Source: Lithospermum erythrorhizon
Lineage: Eukaryota > Streptophyta > Magnoliopsida > Boraginales > Boraginaceae
DNA length: 64,000 nt
Direction: 5' to 3'
Assembly: GCA_019722365.1 (NCBI GenBank)
Contig: JADFUC010000954.1
Location: 806,001 to 870,000, forward strand
Position 1 is the stretch's first letter, and every line of letters begins with the position of its first letter. A program made the translations under genes and the position numbers. The notes under the pieces were generated by a model. It did not search any database and was not told the origin of the DNA. It was given only the letters and a program-made list of their open reading frames with translations. Shown in pieces: positions 1-10,855 of the stretch.

Positions 1-1836
1 AATCTAATATTGGTTAGCAATAAGATTCGTACAAAAGTATGCGACATGGGATACTTTATGTAACATAAGTGGCTAAATAAATTTTGTAAGTTCAGAAGGA
101 AACTCATAATAAATACTAAAGGCACTAAAATGAGACAACTATCAATGACTCCAAATTTAACTTAAAGAATACAGATGCCCAAATCACAGGACCTGACAGC
201 ATTAAGGTTTTCCACCTTTGCATCCACTTTCCCAAACAGGTTAGTATGAGGATAGACAATATACTCAATGTCGATAACTACTCCCTGATAACCATAAAGA
301 TTGTCTAACACTCTTAACTTCGACTTATTAAAAAATTTAAGAGATTACACATTTGATTCTAGTTAAAGTTGACTTGTTTCCTAAGATACATATCAATATT
401 TCTCAGATGGGACAAGTTATGGGAAATGAAAAAAAAAGGTATAGAAGTAGACAATTTTTATGAGAAGGAGGCAGTAACCGCAGTACTTTTTACCAACAAA
501 AACCTTAGTCCCTAGTACTCTTATCCAAACGATTATGCCTTCAGTTCCAATATATTCATCTCCTTATGATTTAATTGATAGTAAAACTGAGGGTTCTATG
601 AGCTCTCTCTACCAAGAATCTAACCAGCACAACTACAAGCCACTGGGATGAAAGCCAAAGGCGAGTGTCATAGTTGGTAGCATTATTAAGCAGAAACAAG
701 ATTAAATAAATGTATCATAGAGAATGACGTCTAGCATCATGGTCATGGAAAACAGTTGGGAAAGAGCAACAGTAAATGGTATTCCTTCCTAATGAAGAGC
801 CATTCAAGAAGAGCCGCATGCCCAAAGGAGTGTTGGGGCTTCGGGACTGAGGTTTGATGTAGTGGTTAGATACGCACTTCTAAGGTAAGGGTAGAGATCG
901 AAGGTTCAAGCTGGATCGTTAGTTTAAAAAAAATCAGGTCGAGCATGGAGAAAACTTCCTATACACAACCCAACCAGACAAAACCTGAAAATCATGGTTA
1001 TTTTGAGTCCAACTTTGGGTTAAGCTGTTGAACACATATTGACATTGACTTGGATTTGGGTTTGGTTACATATATACAACTTCATAAATCAAACCAACTG
1101 GAGATTATACTTCATATATTTGTATATTTTTATACATAACAATTTTTTTAGTGGGGATTTATATGATACATTTATCAATTCAGTGATGAACATTTTTTAT
1201 ATTTATATTTGTATTCGTTTATAACTCGAATAATGAAAATATTAGAATTCAAATATTATGTATAACAATTCGTTTAAAACCTTGGGTGTAACGACCAAAA
1301 ATCAGAATGTTACATTAAAAAAAATGTCGTAATAAAAAATACTCACGTTTGACCATAAATTAAACTTATTTAAATATTTTTTTTTATTAACGTGTATTAT
1401 ACTCTTTATTACCTATTGATATAAATACAAAATTAAATAAACAAATTATAGCTTGAAGTAGGTTAATTTTTGTTGACTATAAAAATCTACAAGTATCTTG
1501 ACTAGTTTACAGATATTATACAGATATTATACAGCATAAATATTGATAATGATAAGAGTCTATGAGGTTCACTCTAAAATCAATCGGGAGCACATCAATT
1601 ATAGATAGATGTGGGACGTGTCAATTTAACAAATATTTATAAAAGTGCAGATATTTCACTATTCATATTCAATCCAGATCCATTTTGAAGACCCACCATT
1701 TATGCAATCCAATTTTTTTTAAAATAAATTTAACTATTCATACTTAATACAGATCCATCTAAAAACAAAAAATGGATGAAAATATTAAAAAAAATAAAAA
1801 ATAACAAATCACAAAAAAATGAATAAAAATGGTAAC
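1..1836. other. No gene recognised; possible first intron of the RCC1-like gene
   Basis: I see no supported gene here. If the exon at 1837-2029 belongs to a live gene, this stretch would be its first intron, but no second RCC1 exon is visible before the window edge. Around 843-930 there is a segment with a weak tRNA-like A-box/B-box look (TAGTGGTTAGATACG and GGTTCAAGC), which might be a SINE relic. I could not confirm its ends or a poly(A) tail. From about 1300 to 1800 the DNA is very AT-rich with no repeat structure I can define. Confidence 0.4.
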
Positions 1837-2029
1837 CTGAAATCCCCATAGCGAATCCACAACCACCACCACAAACATCCTCCCAACAGTCACCGGACAC
1901 TTCAGTTGCCGGCAACCTCACCACCACCGGAGAAGTCAACGGCGACCTTGACTCAGTTGCTCCAGGTAAATACCCACACATCAACACTACATGCTTCTTC
2001 TCATCAACTTCACTACCTATTCCATTCAT
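1837..2029 (-). CDS. First coding exon of an RCC1-repeat (UVR8-like) family protein, rest not seen
   Basis: Read on the minus strand from the ATG at 2029, this exon encodes 64 residues starting MNGIGSEVDEKKHVV and containing GYLPGA, RSPL, SPVVVRLP and DVCGGGCGFAM. From memory of the family, this order matches the N-terminus of plant RCC1-family proteins, where a short leader is followed by a W/C-G-Y-L-P-G block and the first blade motif CGGGCGFAM. The frame runs into a good splice donor (CAG/GTTACC, intron from 1836 leftwards), leaving phase 1. RCC1 proteins form seven-bladed beta-propellers that bind chromatin or signalling partners. Oddities: the usual Trp of the first block is Cys (LMCGYLPG), and no further propeller blades are recognisable in 1-1836. 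Either the first intron is longer than 1.8 kb and the gene continues off the left edge, or this is a stranded exon copy. No TATA box was assigned. Confidence 0.6.
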
Positions 2030-2179
2030 CTCTTTTTCAATATATATTTTCACTTCAAATTGAATAAACTCAATGCAATGTCCCAAAAAGATGTCAAGTT
2101 TCAATGTTTTTCAACTCTAATGGAGTAATATTACTAATATATTAGAGTGGAGACAGAAGTTAAGATAAAGAGATATAAT

Positions 2180-2241
2180 AAAATAATAGGAGGCGTATCA
2201 TTAACGAGGCAATGAATGTGCCAAGTAGGATCGAGGGTAGT
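2180..2241 (+). repeat. Direct repeat copy 1 (about 60 bp)
   Basis: The segment contains GCGTATCATTAACGAG, then AATGAATGTGCCAAGTAGGA, and recurs with few differences at 3465-3526 in the same orientation, about 1.28 kb away. The pair flanks the CpG-rich stretch. It could be the remains of short terminal repeats or a local duplication. I cannot tell which. Confidence 0.7.
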
Positions 2242-2823
2242 GGAGTAACTAATTTTTTTTTTAAATTTAATTTAATTAGATATTTTTCTAAAATTTATAA
2301 TTAATCTTGTAAAAATTATATTGTTAAATCGTTACATAAATTTTTTTTATTCATTATTTTTTCCTTATAAGTATAAGGACAAAGTCGTAATGCGTAAATA
2401 CGTGTTTCTTGTGGGGTTTGATTCATCATGCGTTTAAAATGTTAACATTAAATGACTACGTTTGATAATAGGCGAAGTAGTGTATTATTTGAATCCGTTA
2501 AGTTCAATTAATTCGCGTGACTATGCGTGACCATTTTTGAGGAGTATTTTAAATAAATTTTAAAAAAAATTGGACGTAAGTCCTTTGTGTCGCGTTTTGC
2601 GTCGAGTTAGGTTAATCCTTTAGCGCGTTTTGAAATGTCGCGTTACGTCAGCTCGAGTTTAAATAACGGGTAAAGTGATCCAGCGTGATATGTCCGGATT
2701 AAGTTGCTACTTTTTTATCGGCGTATTGCTCGTATATAGATTTAATCTTCAAAGTTTTCTTAACGTGATTATCGAAGCCCCAGAAACCGAGAAATATCAC
2801 AGGATGGCGTTCGTTTGTATTGT

Positions 2824-2878
2824 CAAATGTATCAATGAGAAAGTTCACATATAAGAAAATTTAGCATTGATACATTTG
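2824..2878. repeat. Perfect 14-bp inverted repeat (hairpin)
   Basis: CAAATGTATCAATG at 2824-2837 is exactly complementary to CATTGATACATTTG at 2865-2878, with a 27-base spacer. It lies inside the CpG-rich stretch. The role is unknown; a small foldback element or a structured RNA segment are possibilities. Confidence 0.8.
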
Positions 2879-3464
2879 GATATTAAATGAAATGTCGATG
2901 TGCGTATTTAGCGTTTCTTAGTTGAATGTTGTGTTAAGAAAAGCTTAAAGGTAAATCATGATCACGTGATAAAAAAGTAACGGCAATGAATGCTCCTTGA
3001 TTGAACTTGATGAGGCGACCTAGCGTGTGTGATGAAACAGGTCGCGGCGTTTGTGATGAATAGTCTTCAATCAATTTAAAAAAATTACGAAATACCCACT
3101 AAAAGCGTGACCATCGACTTAACGGATTGCTGGTTTTACACATTATTGAAGCGCATGCGTGATGAGCAAGGGGCGTTTTGAGCGGTGGGTGATGAGGCCC
3201 AGAATCCCGGCTATGGCTTGTGTATAATGATTGAGAACTTGCACCAAGTATAATATCAAGTAATTCATCCCAGGCACCTTCTTTATATCACAATTAAGTT
3301 TAAAATGCGATGGGGAATTTTGTAGGCATGCCGATGATCGAATTGATAAGAGTGGCAAACTGGCTAGCTGACCGTAAAATCCTTGCAACGCCGATCTATC
3401 AGTACTCTCTCAACTGGTAGCTACTCCATATCCTCGTTACAAAAGATATATAGTAAATGTACGG

Positions 3465-3526
3465 GTAAAATAATAAGATGCGTATCATTAACGAGTTAAT
3501 GAAGGTGCCAAGTAGGATAGAGGGGT
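3465..3526 (+). repeat. Direct repeat copy 2 (about 60 bp)
   Basis: Partner of the repeat at 2180-2241. It shares TAAAATAATA, GCGTATCATTAACGAG and GTGCCAAGTAGGAT in the same order and spacing, with scattered substitutions. Confidence 0.7.
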
Positions 3527-5483
3527 ACATATGGACACGTGGCGAGTGTATGGACGTTAGTGGTGGGGAACCTGATTCCATTATTTGAGAATTATTTATA
3601 GCCATGTGTTAAGTGGGAACTTTCTGGAATAATTCAAGCCACAGCCTTCTAGGGTTCCAAGTATTGGTCGACTTACAATAAAAGAGTATAAATTCCAACT
3701 AGACATTCAGGGTGTTTGCTACTTTTGGTCACTTTTTTATGGAATGGTTGTAATTTAAAATGAAGTTCATGATTATTTTGTATTTCAAGGTACTCTTTAA
3801 TCTTTATAAATAATTTCAAAATTATTTTGAAATTACGTCTTTTTATGATTGAATTATAATATTTTTTATAAAAAATCGGCAGAACCAGTCGAAATATTGT
3901 TATTATGAGTAATATTTAGGTATGCTAAAATATAATTATTGTACTTCTTATATAGTTAAAAAATATTATAATTAGATTTATTTTAAAACCATATAAATAC
4001 CGTACTAATAAATATAATCGATGAATGATACAGATATGCTGCATGCTCGAGACTCGAATAAATATAATCTTTTAGCGCGTAAAGTAAGCCAAATAAAGCA
4101 TATAGGCGTGTAAGCTTCAGTAGGACAAGTGGAAAGCGTATAAGCATTCAATTAGTTAGCGACCACAAGTCATCTGAGCGAGAAAAGTCGAAGAGATTGA
4201 ATGAGATAAGGCGTGTAAAAGTTTGATCTCGATAATGAATTTTAGATGAGTTTGAATATAAATTTTTTATAAAAGGTTCTTAAGTGATGAGCAGCGACAT
4301 TTAACATAACAAAGAATGCGTGTCAAAACTCATATATTTTCACTTTTGCATAAACTGACATGTCGATCTTAAAACATATAGAGTGTATGATAAGACATGC
4401 AAGCAACAATTTGCATGAAGTGAAAAGGGCGTCATGGATCGTCAAATCGCCTAGAACAAAAGTTCTCTTGGGGGTGGCGATTGTCATTTAAGGCTCGTAA
4501 TAACCGTTCACTCCGAGCGAAAATTCTCTTAGGAATTTCAAATAACTTGATGAAACAAGTATGAAAATAGCATATGGAAACAATGGCGATCGATCGTACT
4601 TGTAGTAGCGCGTATATAAAAGGCATAATGATAACCAAGATTAGAAGATATGACTTTTAATGCACAATGGTTACGCCAAACAAGGAATGGTCATCAGCGC
4701 TTTATTCCATGAGCTTCGATGATCATCATTTCTTGCGTGCCTCGACCTATAGATCCCGATCGATAGAATTACATGGTGAAATATTTTTGGGTCCATGAGG
4801 GATTAGTTTAAACCCTTTTCACCCGTATAGTTTAACGCCTTTTAACATTTTTTCTTTGGGTAGGCCATTCATTTTAATATATCCATTTAAACCACAATAA
4901 AAGTATTTAAAATACTTGAAGCTTGTGCGGTGGACAATGTGGCAATCATGGGATTTGTGTCACGTATCTTCATTTTAAGGCACAAGTAGAACAATTACTG
5001 TAACATGCTCATGGGAGATTTCATCATGATTTGTTAGATATAAAACATTTTGAACAACATCATGTAAGTAACTTGTCGATGGATGAAAGCATATTATTAT
5101 CCTGATTGACCTTAACATGATTCTCTAAAGAATGTGCGGTGAAGCATGATCATGTAAGGTCAAATCAAAGTTCAAGCATTTCAAAGCATATTCTTCATAT
5201 ATAGAGCATTTCTTATTAAAATCATCATATGAAAATATACTTCGTACTTGCTTTGAAAAGCAAAGTATGTGCTCAAAGTCTTCACTTTTAAAATATTTTT
5301 CACTTGAAATGAAGGAAGAAGGCGAGATTAAAGTTTTTCATAAAGATTAAGCTCATGTGACATCTCAATAAGTAACTCTAAGGAAGAAATATTACTCATG
5401 TAAAGAATATTCAAATCATCAATCAATTTATCATTTGATTCTTTAAGATGAGTAAGAGAGGAAATCATACCATCAAAATGCAT

Positions 5484-5890
5484 TTAATGGCTACTAAATG
5501 CTTTCCCTCTTTGTTTCAAGGGTTTTTTGCTCGAGGTTGATTCACCATATTCTTGTTGCAAGAAGTTCCATATGTCATTGGTATGGTCGAACTTTGAAAC
5601 CCTTGACCTCGAGCCGTCGTGATGCCTCTTAGTGTATCGATCCTTGGCACTTTCAGTCCAGCAAAGATTCTTTGACATTTATAATTTTGATTGATCCATT
5701 GATTTTATGCGGCACAACATATAATCTTGTGATTACAAGAGAAACTTCATCCTATGACTCTAATCAACAACATTAGTAGAACAAAGAATAGGAGCAACAT
5801 TTATATCCAAACCGGGTGGAAACTACGTTGCACATAGTTGTCATATTTCAAGATCGACTCTACGAGGTGTAAAACTCAAGAGTAGAGACT
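5484..5890 (-). pseudogene. Ty1/copia gag-like relic
   Basis: Immediately downstream (minus strand) of the primer binding site there is a decayed coding tract. Its longest open piece (5678-5484, 64 residues) contains KFDHTNDIWNFLQQEYGES, which looks like the segment of copia Gag proteins in which a ...IWxxL... motif follows the N-terminal capsid region. The frame is interrupted on both sides, and further fragments may extend left to about 4900. It is not a host gene: its position next to a PBS and LTR fits the start of a retroelement internal region. The lineage is unassigned. Confidence 0.45.
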
Positions 5891-5891
5891 C

Positions 5892-5903
5892 GCTCTGATA
5901 CCA
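5892..5903 (-). other. Primer binding site, initiator tRNA-Met type
   Basis: The plus strand reads GCTCTGATACCA, so the minus strand carries TGGTATCAGAGC. This is the exact 12-base complement of the 3' end of plant initiator tRNA-Met used to prime copia reverse transcription. It sits two bases from the LTR edge at 5906, as expected for a minus-strand element whose 5' LTR lies to the right. Confidence 0.9.
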
Positions 5904-5905
5904 CT

Positions 5906-7399
5906 TGTTAGGCTTTGTATGAAAGAAAGCTTGGGAGGGGGGGGAGGGAGTGAATAAGGTTTAAGAGGTCATTGACCGTTTTCACTTTTAAGAAGTTAAT
6001 GACCACAAATTTCAGGAAATACTACTTTGTAATTTGTAAGACAAATACGGAATGAAGCTAAATGCTTACTAATATCCTCTTTAAACATTGTTTGATTTGA
6101 TATATGAAACTCAATGCAAATACAAATCAAATAAACAATATAATTTAATCAATGCGGAAATAAATAATTAAGTTCAATCGGTCAAATCTATTATGGAGAT
6201 ATAGAAAACACAAGTTTAATTAATATTTAATTTTTAAATAATTATATGCAAGAATACACAATTTATGTCACAATCAAGCATATAATAGAATCCTAATCTA
6301 CTAGACGGTACTTCTTCAAAAGTTGGTGAGCTCCCGAACCCGACGTATAACCCTTAATATCATACGATAGACGAAGTCTTTACCGTACGATTTTACCTCT
6401 AGCTTCATAGATTTAGGAACCCAGTCATGACCTTGGATTTGACTCTTAGTATGCAACAGAACCCAAGGAATCACCCTAGGATTTCAACTCAATCAAGTCA
6501 TAGATCTGACTCAGCTACCCGAGTACTACATGTCCAATTGCTTGAACTAGCCTCAGCCTTCTGATAATTTCCCGATTCCCCAACTTGGAGTAAGCTTTCA
6601 GCTCGAAGAGGATGGGTATCCAAACTATGAGTCCCTAAGCGTTTGCTGACGATTTGGTGAGATGTCTGGCTTGCTTGGCTTGACTTGAGCTTGATATGAG
6701 CTTGGTATAGGCTTCGGCTAGATTTGAAGTTGATAAGATGTTGTTATGAGCTCGAACTTTGATTTGAACTTGACTTGTCTTGATTTGAGTTGGATATGTG
6801 CTCACAATATGAAATTTGGATATATTCTTGCATGATGGATTGAAATTTGGAGTGCGGACTTAGATATGGTCCGAGCCGAGGAGCCTTAGCAGCGTATTCC
6901 CGTGTTGGATGTGTTGGACTTGATCTTTGGTCTTGGAGTTGATACCGGTCTGCTTTTTGACTTGAGACTTCTTTGAATGTTTGCGGCGTAGGAGTTAGTC
7001 TTATAGTGGGGCTTACTTTTATACTTGATAGGACTTTAGCAACAGAGCTACTATCTCACGGTGGGACTTGATTTGGGATATGACTCCGAGCTTGAAGCTG
7101 TATGGAGTGATAGCAAGCAAAATTATTGAGCGGCGTGCTTGCTGCTTTTTACTCTGACGACACCCAATGCTTGATGTTGCTTTGTAGAGTGATGATCAAT
7201 ATGAAGGTGGAGGCGTTCCAACACTTATTGGTAATCTTGATCAAGCTGAGCAGTGAAGCAAGCGTCGTGTTTCTGCTGGTATCAGTATAGGAATTTAGAA
7301 CCAGTTTATTCACATATCCTAGAACTTATTGATTATCACACGAAAAGAGGAAATCTAATAAATTTGTTCGTCGAAGATATTGAATAATCGGGGCTAACA
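5906..7399 (-). mobile_element. 5' LTR of a minus-strand copia element (right edge uncertain)
   Basis: The left edge is firm: TGTTAGGCTTTG begins two bases after the canonical primer binding site. The best right edge is GGGGCTAACA ending at 7399, which makes matching TGTTAG/CTAACA termini and a length of 1494 bp. An alternative edge near 8160 (CACTTAACA) would make the LTR about 2.25 kb and would place the minus-strand TATA box at 7635-7642 inside it. No second copy of this LTR is in the window, so the 3' half of the element is missing or lies beyond the left edge. Confidence 0.6.
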
Positions 7400-10069
7400 A
7401 TCACAGCTGAATATTCGGCGTTCTTGAAAATCAGCATTCGATTCTCCTTCGAATTCCACTTGGCGCTGTTTTTGGGTACGCTTTGGGGGTGTTTCGAACT
7501 TCCGTGTTCCCATTTCTTTGATGGTTTAAATTTTTAACATAGAGAAAACTTCGAAGTTTTTTCTACCCAATAACACCGTTTGTTTTTTAAGTGTTTGAAT
7601 ATTTGGATGGAATTTTTCGAGAAAATAAAGGGGGTTTATATAGGCCTCGAGCCTTGAATGCTCGTTTACAATTGGTTGGCTTATTTCGAGGTGGATCGCG
7701 ATCTTGGCCAATTTAGTTTTTTTTGAGGCAAGAGTTGGATCGTCGGATTTATGGAAATTCCCTCTTACTCAGTATCGTATAGGCGCCTATTTCTTTTAGA
7801 ACGGGAAGATTACGGAAACTTACAGGTCGAACACGTTTGCACTCTCGACCCAGGCTTCACAGGTCTTCGTTGTAAAAGCCGTTCGTTTCCAAAATCTTCA
7901 TTTTGAGCCACGTGGCTTCCAAAATGTTCCTTATAGGCGATTTTAATCAATAAAATTGGGGATTTTCAAGCCCTAATATGAATTGAACCCTATTTAAAGT
8001 ATTTTACCGTGAACCATTCGATTCAATTTAGGGTTAATTAATGTAACCACTTATCTTTTTGATTTTGATTAATTGAGCTTAATTTAAAGGGTGCCGCTTA
8101 TTCGATCGAGGTTCGACTTGATTTATTATTTTAATTGAAAACCCTAATCGACCACTTAACATATTTTAGTACTTCGTTATTAGTGTAAATTTAATTAATT
8201 CATGCCATCAATTTAATTATTATTTTTAATAAAATTTTTATGTATAGGATTGTCGTTTGTTTTTCTCAATGTAACTTGATTTGTGTTTAACGTCTTAAGC
8301 TTTTATAATTATAATAATGATTTTTTTTTCATTTAGATTTTTTGAGAGGTGCTGACTTCCTTGAAAATGATGAAAGTAATAAATTATGTTTTTAAAATAG
8401 AGAGGGAGCATACACTTGCGTTGGTTGTGTCATGTGAATGATAACGTGATCTAGGACTGAATACCAGTGATTTATTTTTTTCCAATGTCCTACAAAACAA
8501 TGATACCTGAATATTTTACCAAGACTACATAACATGTACTCCTCAATCACTTAAGATTGTCGAACTTTTGAGAACTTTTTGTTCGTCTGTGGCTTTGTGT
8601 GGAATATTTTTGTTTGTATTGTATATCTTTGATAGAATTATATCAGTAAAATTACATTTCAAACTCTTTATTGATATATTTTTTATAAGATATTATACAA
8701 CACAAATAGTATTAGGTCGAAGTTGAATAAATAAAAAATTTAAAAGTTGACAATCTTTAATGAAATAGTAGTATAAAAAATAAGCAGTATTTGAATTTAA
8801 AATTAGAAATATCAATTAAAAAAATTCGAAATTTTGTCAATCTTTCTAGGATATTGTGAGTTAAGTCGGTTAACATGTGTTATTAAATATTTACGAAATG
8901 AGGTAATTTTTGTAGAGCAACATTCAAAAAGTCTCAAGTTTAATTCATGTAAGGAGGTCAAAGTAAGATTTACATATCATTGCCATCCACTAGTCCCATG
9001 GTCAAATTAAATGAGGGCGTCTCGCTTCCAGCTTCATTGTGCGAGCTAAAGACTACTCGAAACCCGAAGGCTATTAGACATCTAATGTTTTAATATCAAC
9101 AACAACCAACGATCAATCATATGTGGGTCAATCAATATGGTGATGACTCTTTGTGCTCAAAAGTGAACAAATCAATTATTAACTTGAGGGATCATAATGT
9201 TCTGGATTTTCATCTTCTAAAATTCTTGAGGTGGAGTCTTAGAGGCTAGATTAATTCGACGAAGTTAGAAAGCTATATGTGGCCAAAAAAAAAATGGACC
9301 TTCTATAATTTGTTATCTGTGGCGAAACGGTGTTTGGTTTGGCTGTTATACTAACACACCCAAATAACTAGAAGTTCGTTTGTACTTTGTAGAGATGTCA
9401 CCAAATGCACAAAAATCAAGCTTTTCTTAGTTTGTAAATTATTATCTCACGATCTATTTGAAAAAATAAGAGGCAAAATGAAATATATAACGACACTCAA
9501 TTATTCTTGTCCTCCGATGCAAACCGGTGAAGTTTCTAATCAAATTAATGAATGAAATTAGTTCATTTTTAGGTAACTGATATATTCGATCATACATGTT
9601 TGTCCAAATTCAACATTACAACACTTGTTTTAAAATATCTCACCCTACCACTCACATTTAACAAATATCCATTTTCAATAATTCCATAATTACTTTCACA
9701 GTTTAAATCTACCAGTCCGAATAAAACCTATTTGAAGCAGCAATATGAAAGGTCACAAACAGAGACGTAAAACACCAGCTAGCTAATTTTATCTACAACT
9801 CCTAGGATAAAATCATCGAGTAGTTCAATCAGAAGTATAGTAAAATTTTCCTGATTTGTAATTGTCGGCTAGCAGATAAGATGTACATAAATGGAAACAT
9901 TAGGCGAAGCAAAAAATCTTACTAGTTGAGGGGTTACATAAAGAAATTGGTGAACTCTTCAGCAAATGAGATACCGCTAACATGACATGTTGATCGTCAT
10001 TTCCGTCATGATTTCACAATTACAAGGTCCTATCGTTAGTCACATACTCACATTACAGCAAATGAGTAA
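7400..10069. other. No gene recognised
   Basis: Apart from the TATA-like site at 7635-7642 and the possible rest of the LTR up to about 8160, I see no supported gene or complete repeat. The stretch 8160-10069 is AT-rich with only short open frames that show no family resemblance. Confidence 0.4.
7635..7642 (-). promoter_or_regulatory. Minus-strand TATA box
   Basis: The minus strand reads CCTATATAAACCCC, a classic plant TATA context. It would drive transcription leftwards into the LTR-like sequence, which fits a retroelement U3 promoter if the LTR extends past 7399. No open frame of note follows it. Confidence 0.45.
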
Positions 10070-10339
10070 TGTAACGCCGAGTTCCGGAACTCCAGGTTTA
10101 TACGTTATTAAATTCAATGTATTAGTCTCACAAATCATTCCGAATTTTTCCAAAGACGTCATTCTTACGCCACCGGTAAAACTTCTCAGAGGACAAGCCC
10201 AGTCGATGTTTAACACTCCGAGTTCATTCTTATGATACTAATTTCTCCAAAAAGTTAAGACAGATCTTAACGATAAGAGTAAGATCAATCAAATCATATC
10301 AAACTTTATCACATCATGACTTTAAAGTGCGGTATTATA
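10070..10339 (-). repeat. 3' LTR of the Cassandra-like TRIM (270 bp)
   Basis: It runs from TGTAACGCCG to GGTATTATA (the solo copy near 51473 has GGTATTACA). It carries the 5S-like segment GTTTAACACTCCGAG...TCTTATGA on the plus strand, i.e. the internal promoter region in reverse. The following ATCCCCACTTA is the complement of a polypurine tract. Confidence 0.65.
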
Positions 10340-10499
10340 ATCCCCACTTAACTACTCATCCTCGTTGAGCCATCATATTCAAGACCGCACTACGATGCGA
10401 GATTCTAGAGAGGTTACTCATACGGCCTCAAGAGGTGTCTCATGTCCTCAACATGCATTTGCCCCGTATGTTCTTGGGCTCACATCTCTGACCGGCTTC

Positions 10500-10511
10500 G
10501 GCTGGACACCA
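10500..10511 (-). other. Degenerate primer binding site of the TRIM
   Basis: GGCTGGACACCA on the plus strand gives TGGTGTCCAGCC on the minus strand, an eroded form of the initiator-Met PBS. It lies two bases from the TG that begins the right LTR at 10514. Confidence 0.55.
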
Positions 10512-10513
10512 TT

Positions 10514-10660
10514 TGTAACGTCAAGGCCCCGAAACGCCTGGTCGGTATGTTATTAGATTTGACGAATCGACCTAACAAACTACCACTTAGCCTTTTCCAA
10601 AGACGCTTTTTCCCTCACTGCGCCACCGGGAGACTTCCCAATAGGTCACCCATCCCTGAA
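10514..10660 (-). repeat. 5' LTR of the Cassandra-like TRIM, truncated
   Basis: It aligns with the left LTR through TGTAACG, the CCTTTTCCAAAGACG block and the CCACCGGG...ACTTC block. It then reads GGTCACCCATCC, the reverse of the 5S motif GGATGGGTGACC. The last part of the LTR is absent because a MITE-like inverted repeat starts at 10661. Confidence 0.65.
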
Positions 10661-10855
10661 TTGTGTTTTGGTCCTTGATAGTTCAAACGTTGGTACTTAG
10701 TCCCTGAAAGTGGCTATATGGGTACGATTTAGTCCTCAATTATGTGTCATAGAGAAATTATGGAATTTTCCGCTGTGAAATTAGACCAAATCGCATCATT
10801 ATGGCTACTTTTTAGACTAAATCCAACTTTTGAACTATTGAAGACTAAAACACAA
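10661..10855. mobile_element. MITE-like foldback element with roughly 42-bp terminal inverted repeats
   Basis: The left end TTGTGTTTTGGTCC...ATAGTTCAAACGTTGG is mirrored at the right end, whose reverse complement begins TTGTGTTTTAGTC...ATAGTTCAAAAGTTGG. The two arms match over about 42 positions with a few substitutions, around a roughly 110-bp centre. No coding sequence is present. The superfamily is not assigned because no clear target duplication is visible. Confidence 0.7.

Larger units (their letters stand above)
2030..5483. other. Unassigned region with a CpG-rich part, a direct repeat pair and a hairpin
   Basis: No gene or complete transposon is recognised. The stretch from about 2400 to 3150 carries clearly more CpG-containing words (GCG, CGT) than its AT-rich neighbours, which suggests either recent insertion or low methylation. 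The short open frames here have no family I recognise. A direct repeat pair (2180-2241 and 3465-3526) and an inverted repeat (2824-2878) are listed separately. From about 4900 to 5480 the sequence may be the decayed continuation of the gag-like relic to its right. Confidence 0.4.
10070..10660 (-). mobile_element. Cassandra-like TRIM element, minus orientation, right LTR truncated
   Basis: Two related blocks starting TGTAACG (10070 and 10514) flank a short internal segment of about 175 bp, which is the architecture of a TRIM. On the minus strand the second block contains GGATGGGTGACC followed by GGGAAGTC, and the first contains CATAAGAAT...CTCGGAG...GTTAA. Both recall parts of plant 5S rRNA genes, the hallmark of Cassandra LTRs. 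Next to the left LTR is a purine-rich tract on the minus strand (TAAGTGGGGAT), and next to the right LTR is a degenerate PBS (TGGTGTCCAGCC). It has no coding capacity, as expected for a TRIM. The right LTR stops at about 10660, where a MITE begins. Confidence 0.7.

Noticed and set aside
843..930. tRNA gene or SINE
   Set aside because: A-box and B-box resemblance is weak and no cloverleaf, ends or poly(A) tail could be built.
1039..1224. Small hydrophobic protein of 61 codons
   Set aside because: Low-complexity AT-rich translation (Ile/Tyr/Phe/Asn-rich) with no motif or promoter context.
10180..10660. 5S rRNA gene
   Set aside because: Only partial 5S-like motifs are present, arranged within LTR-like repeats beside a PBS and a purine tract, so a Cassandra TRIM explains them better.
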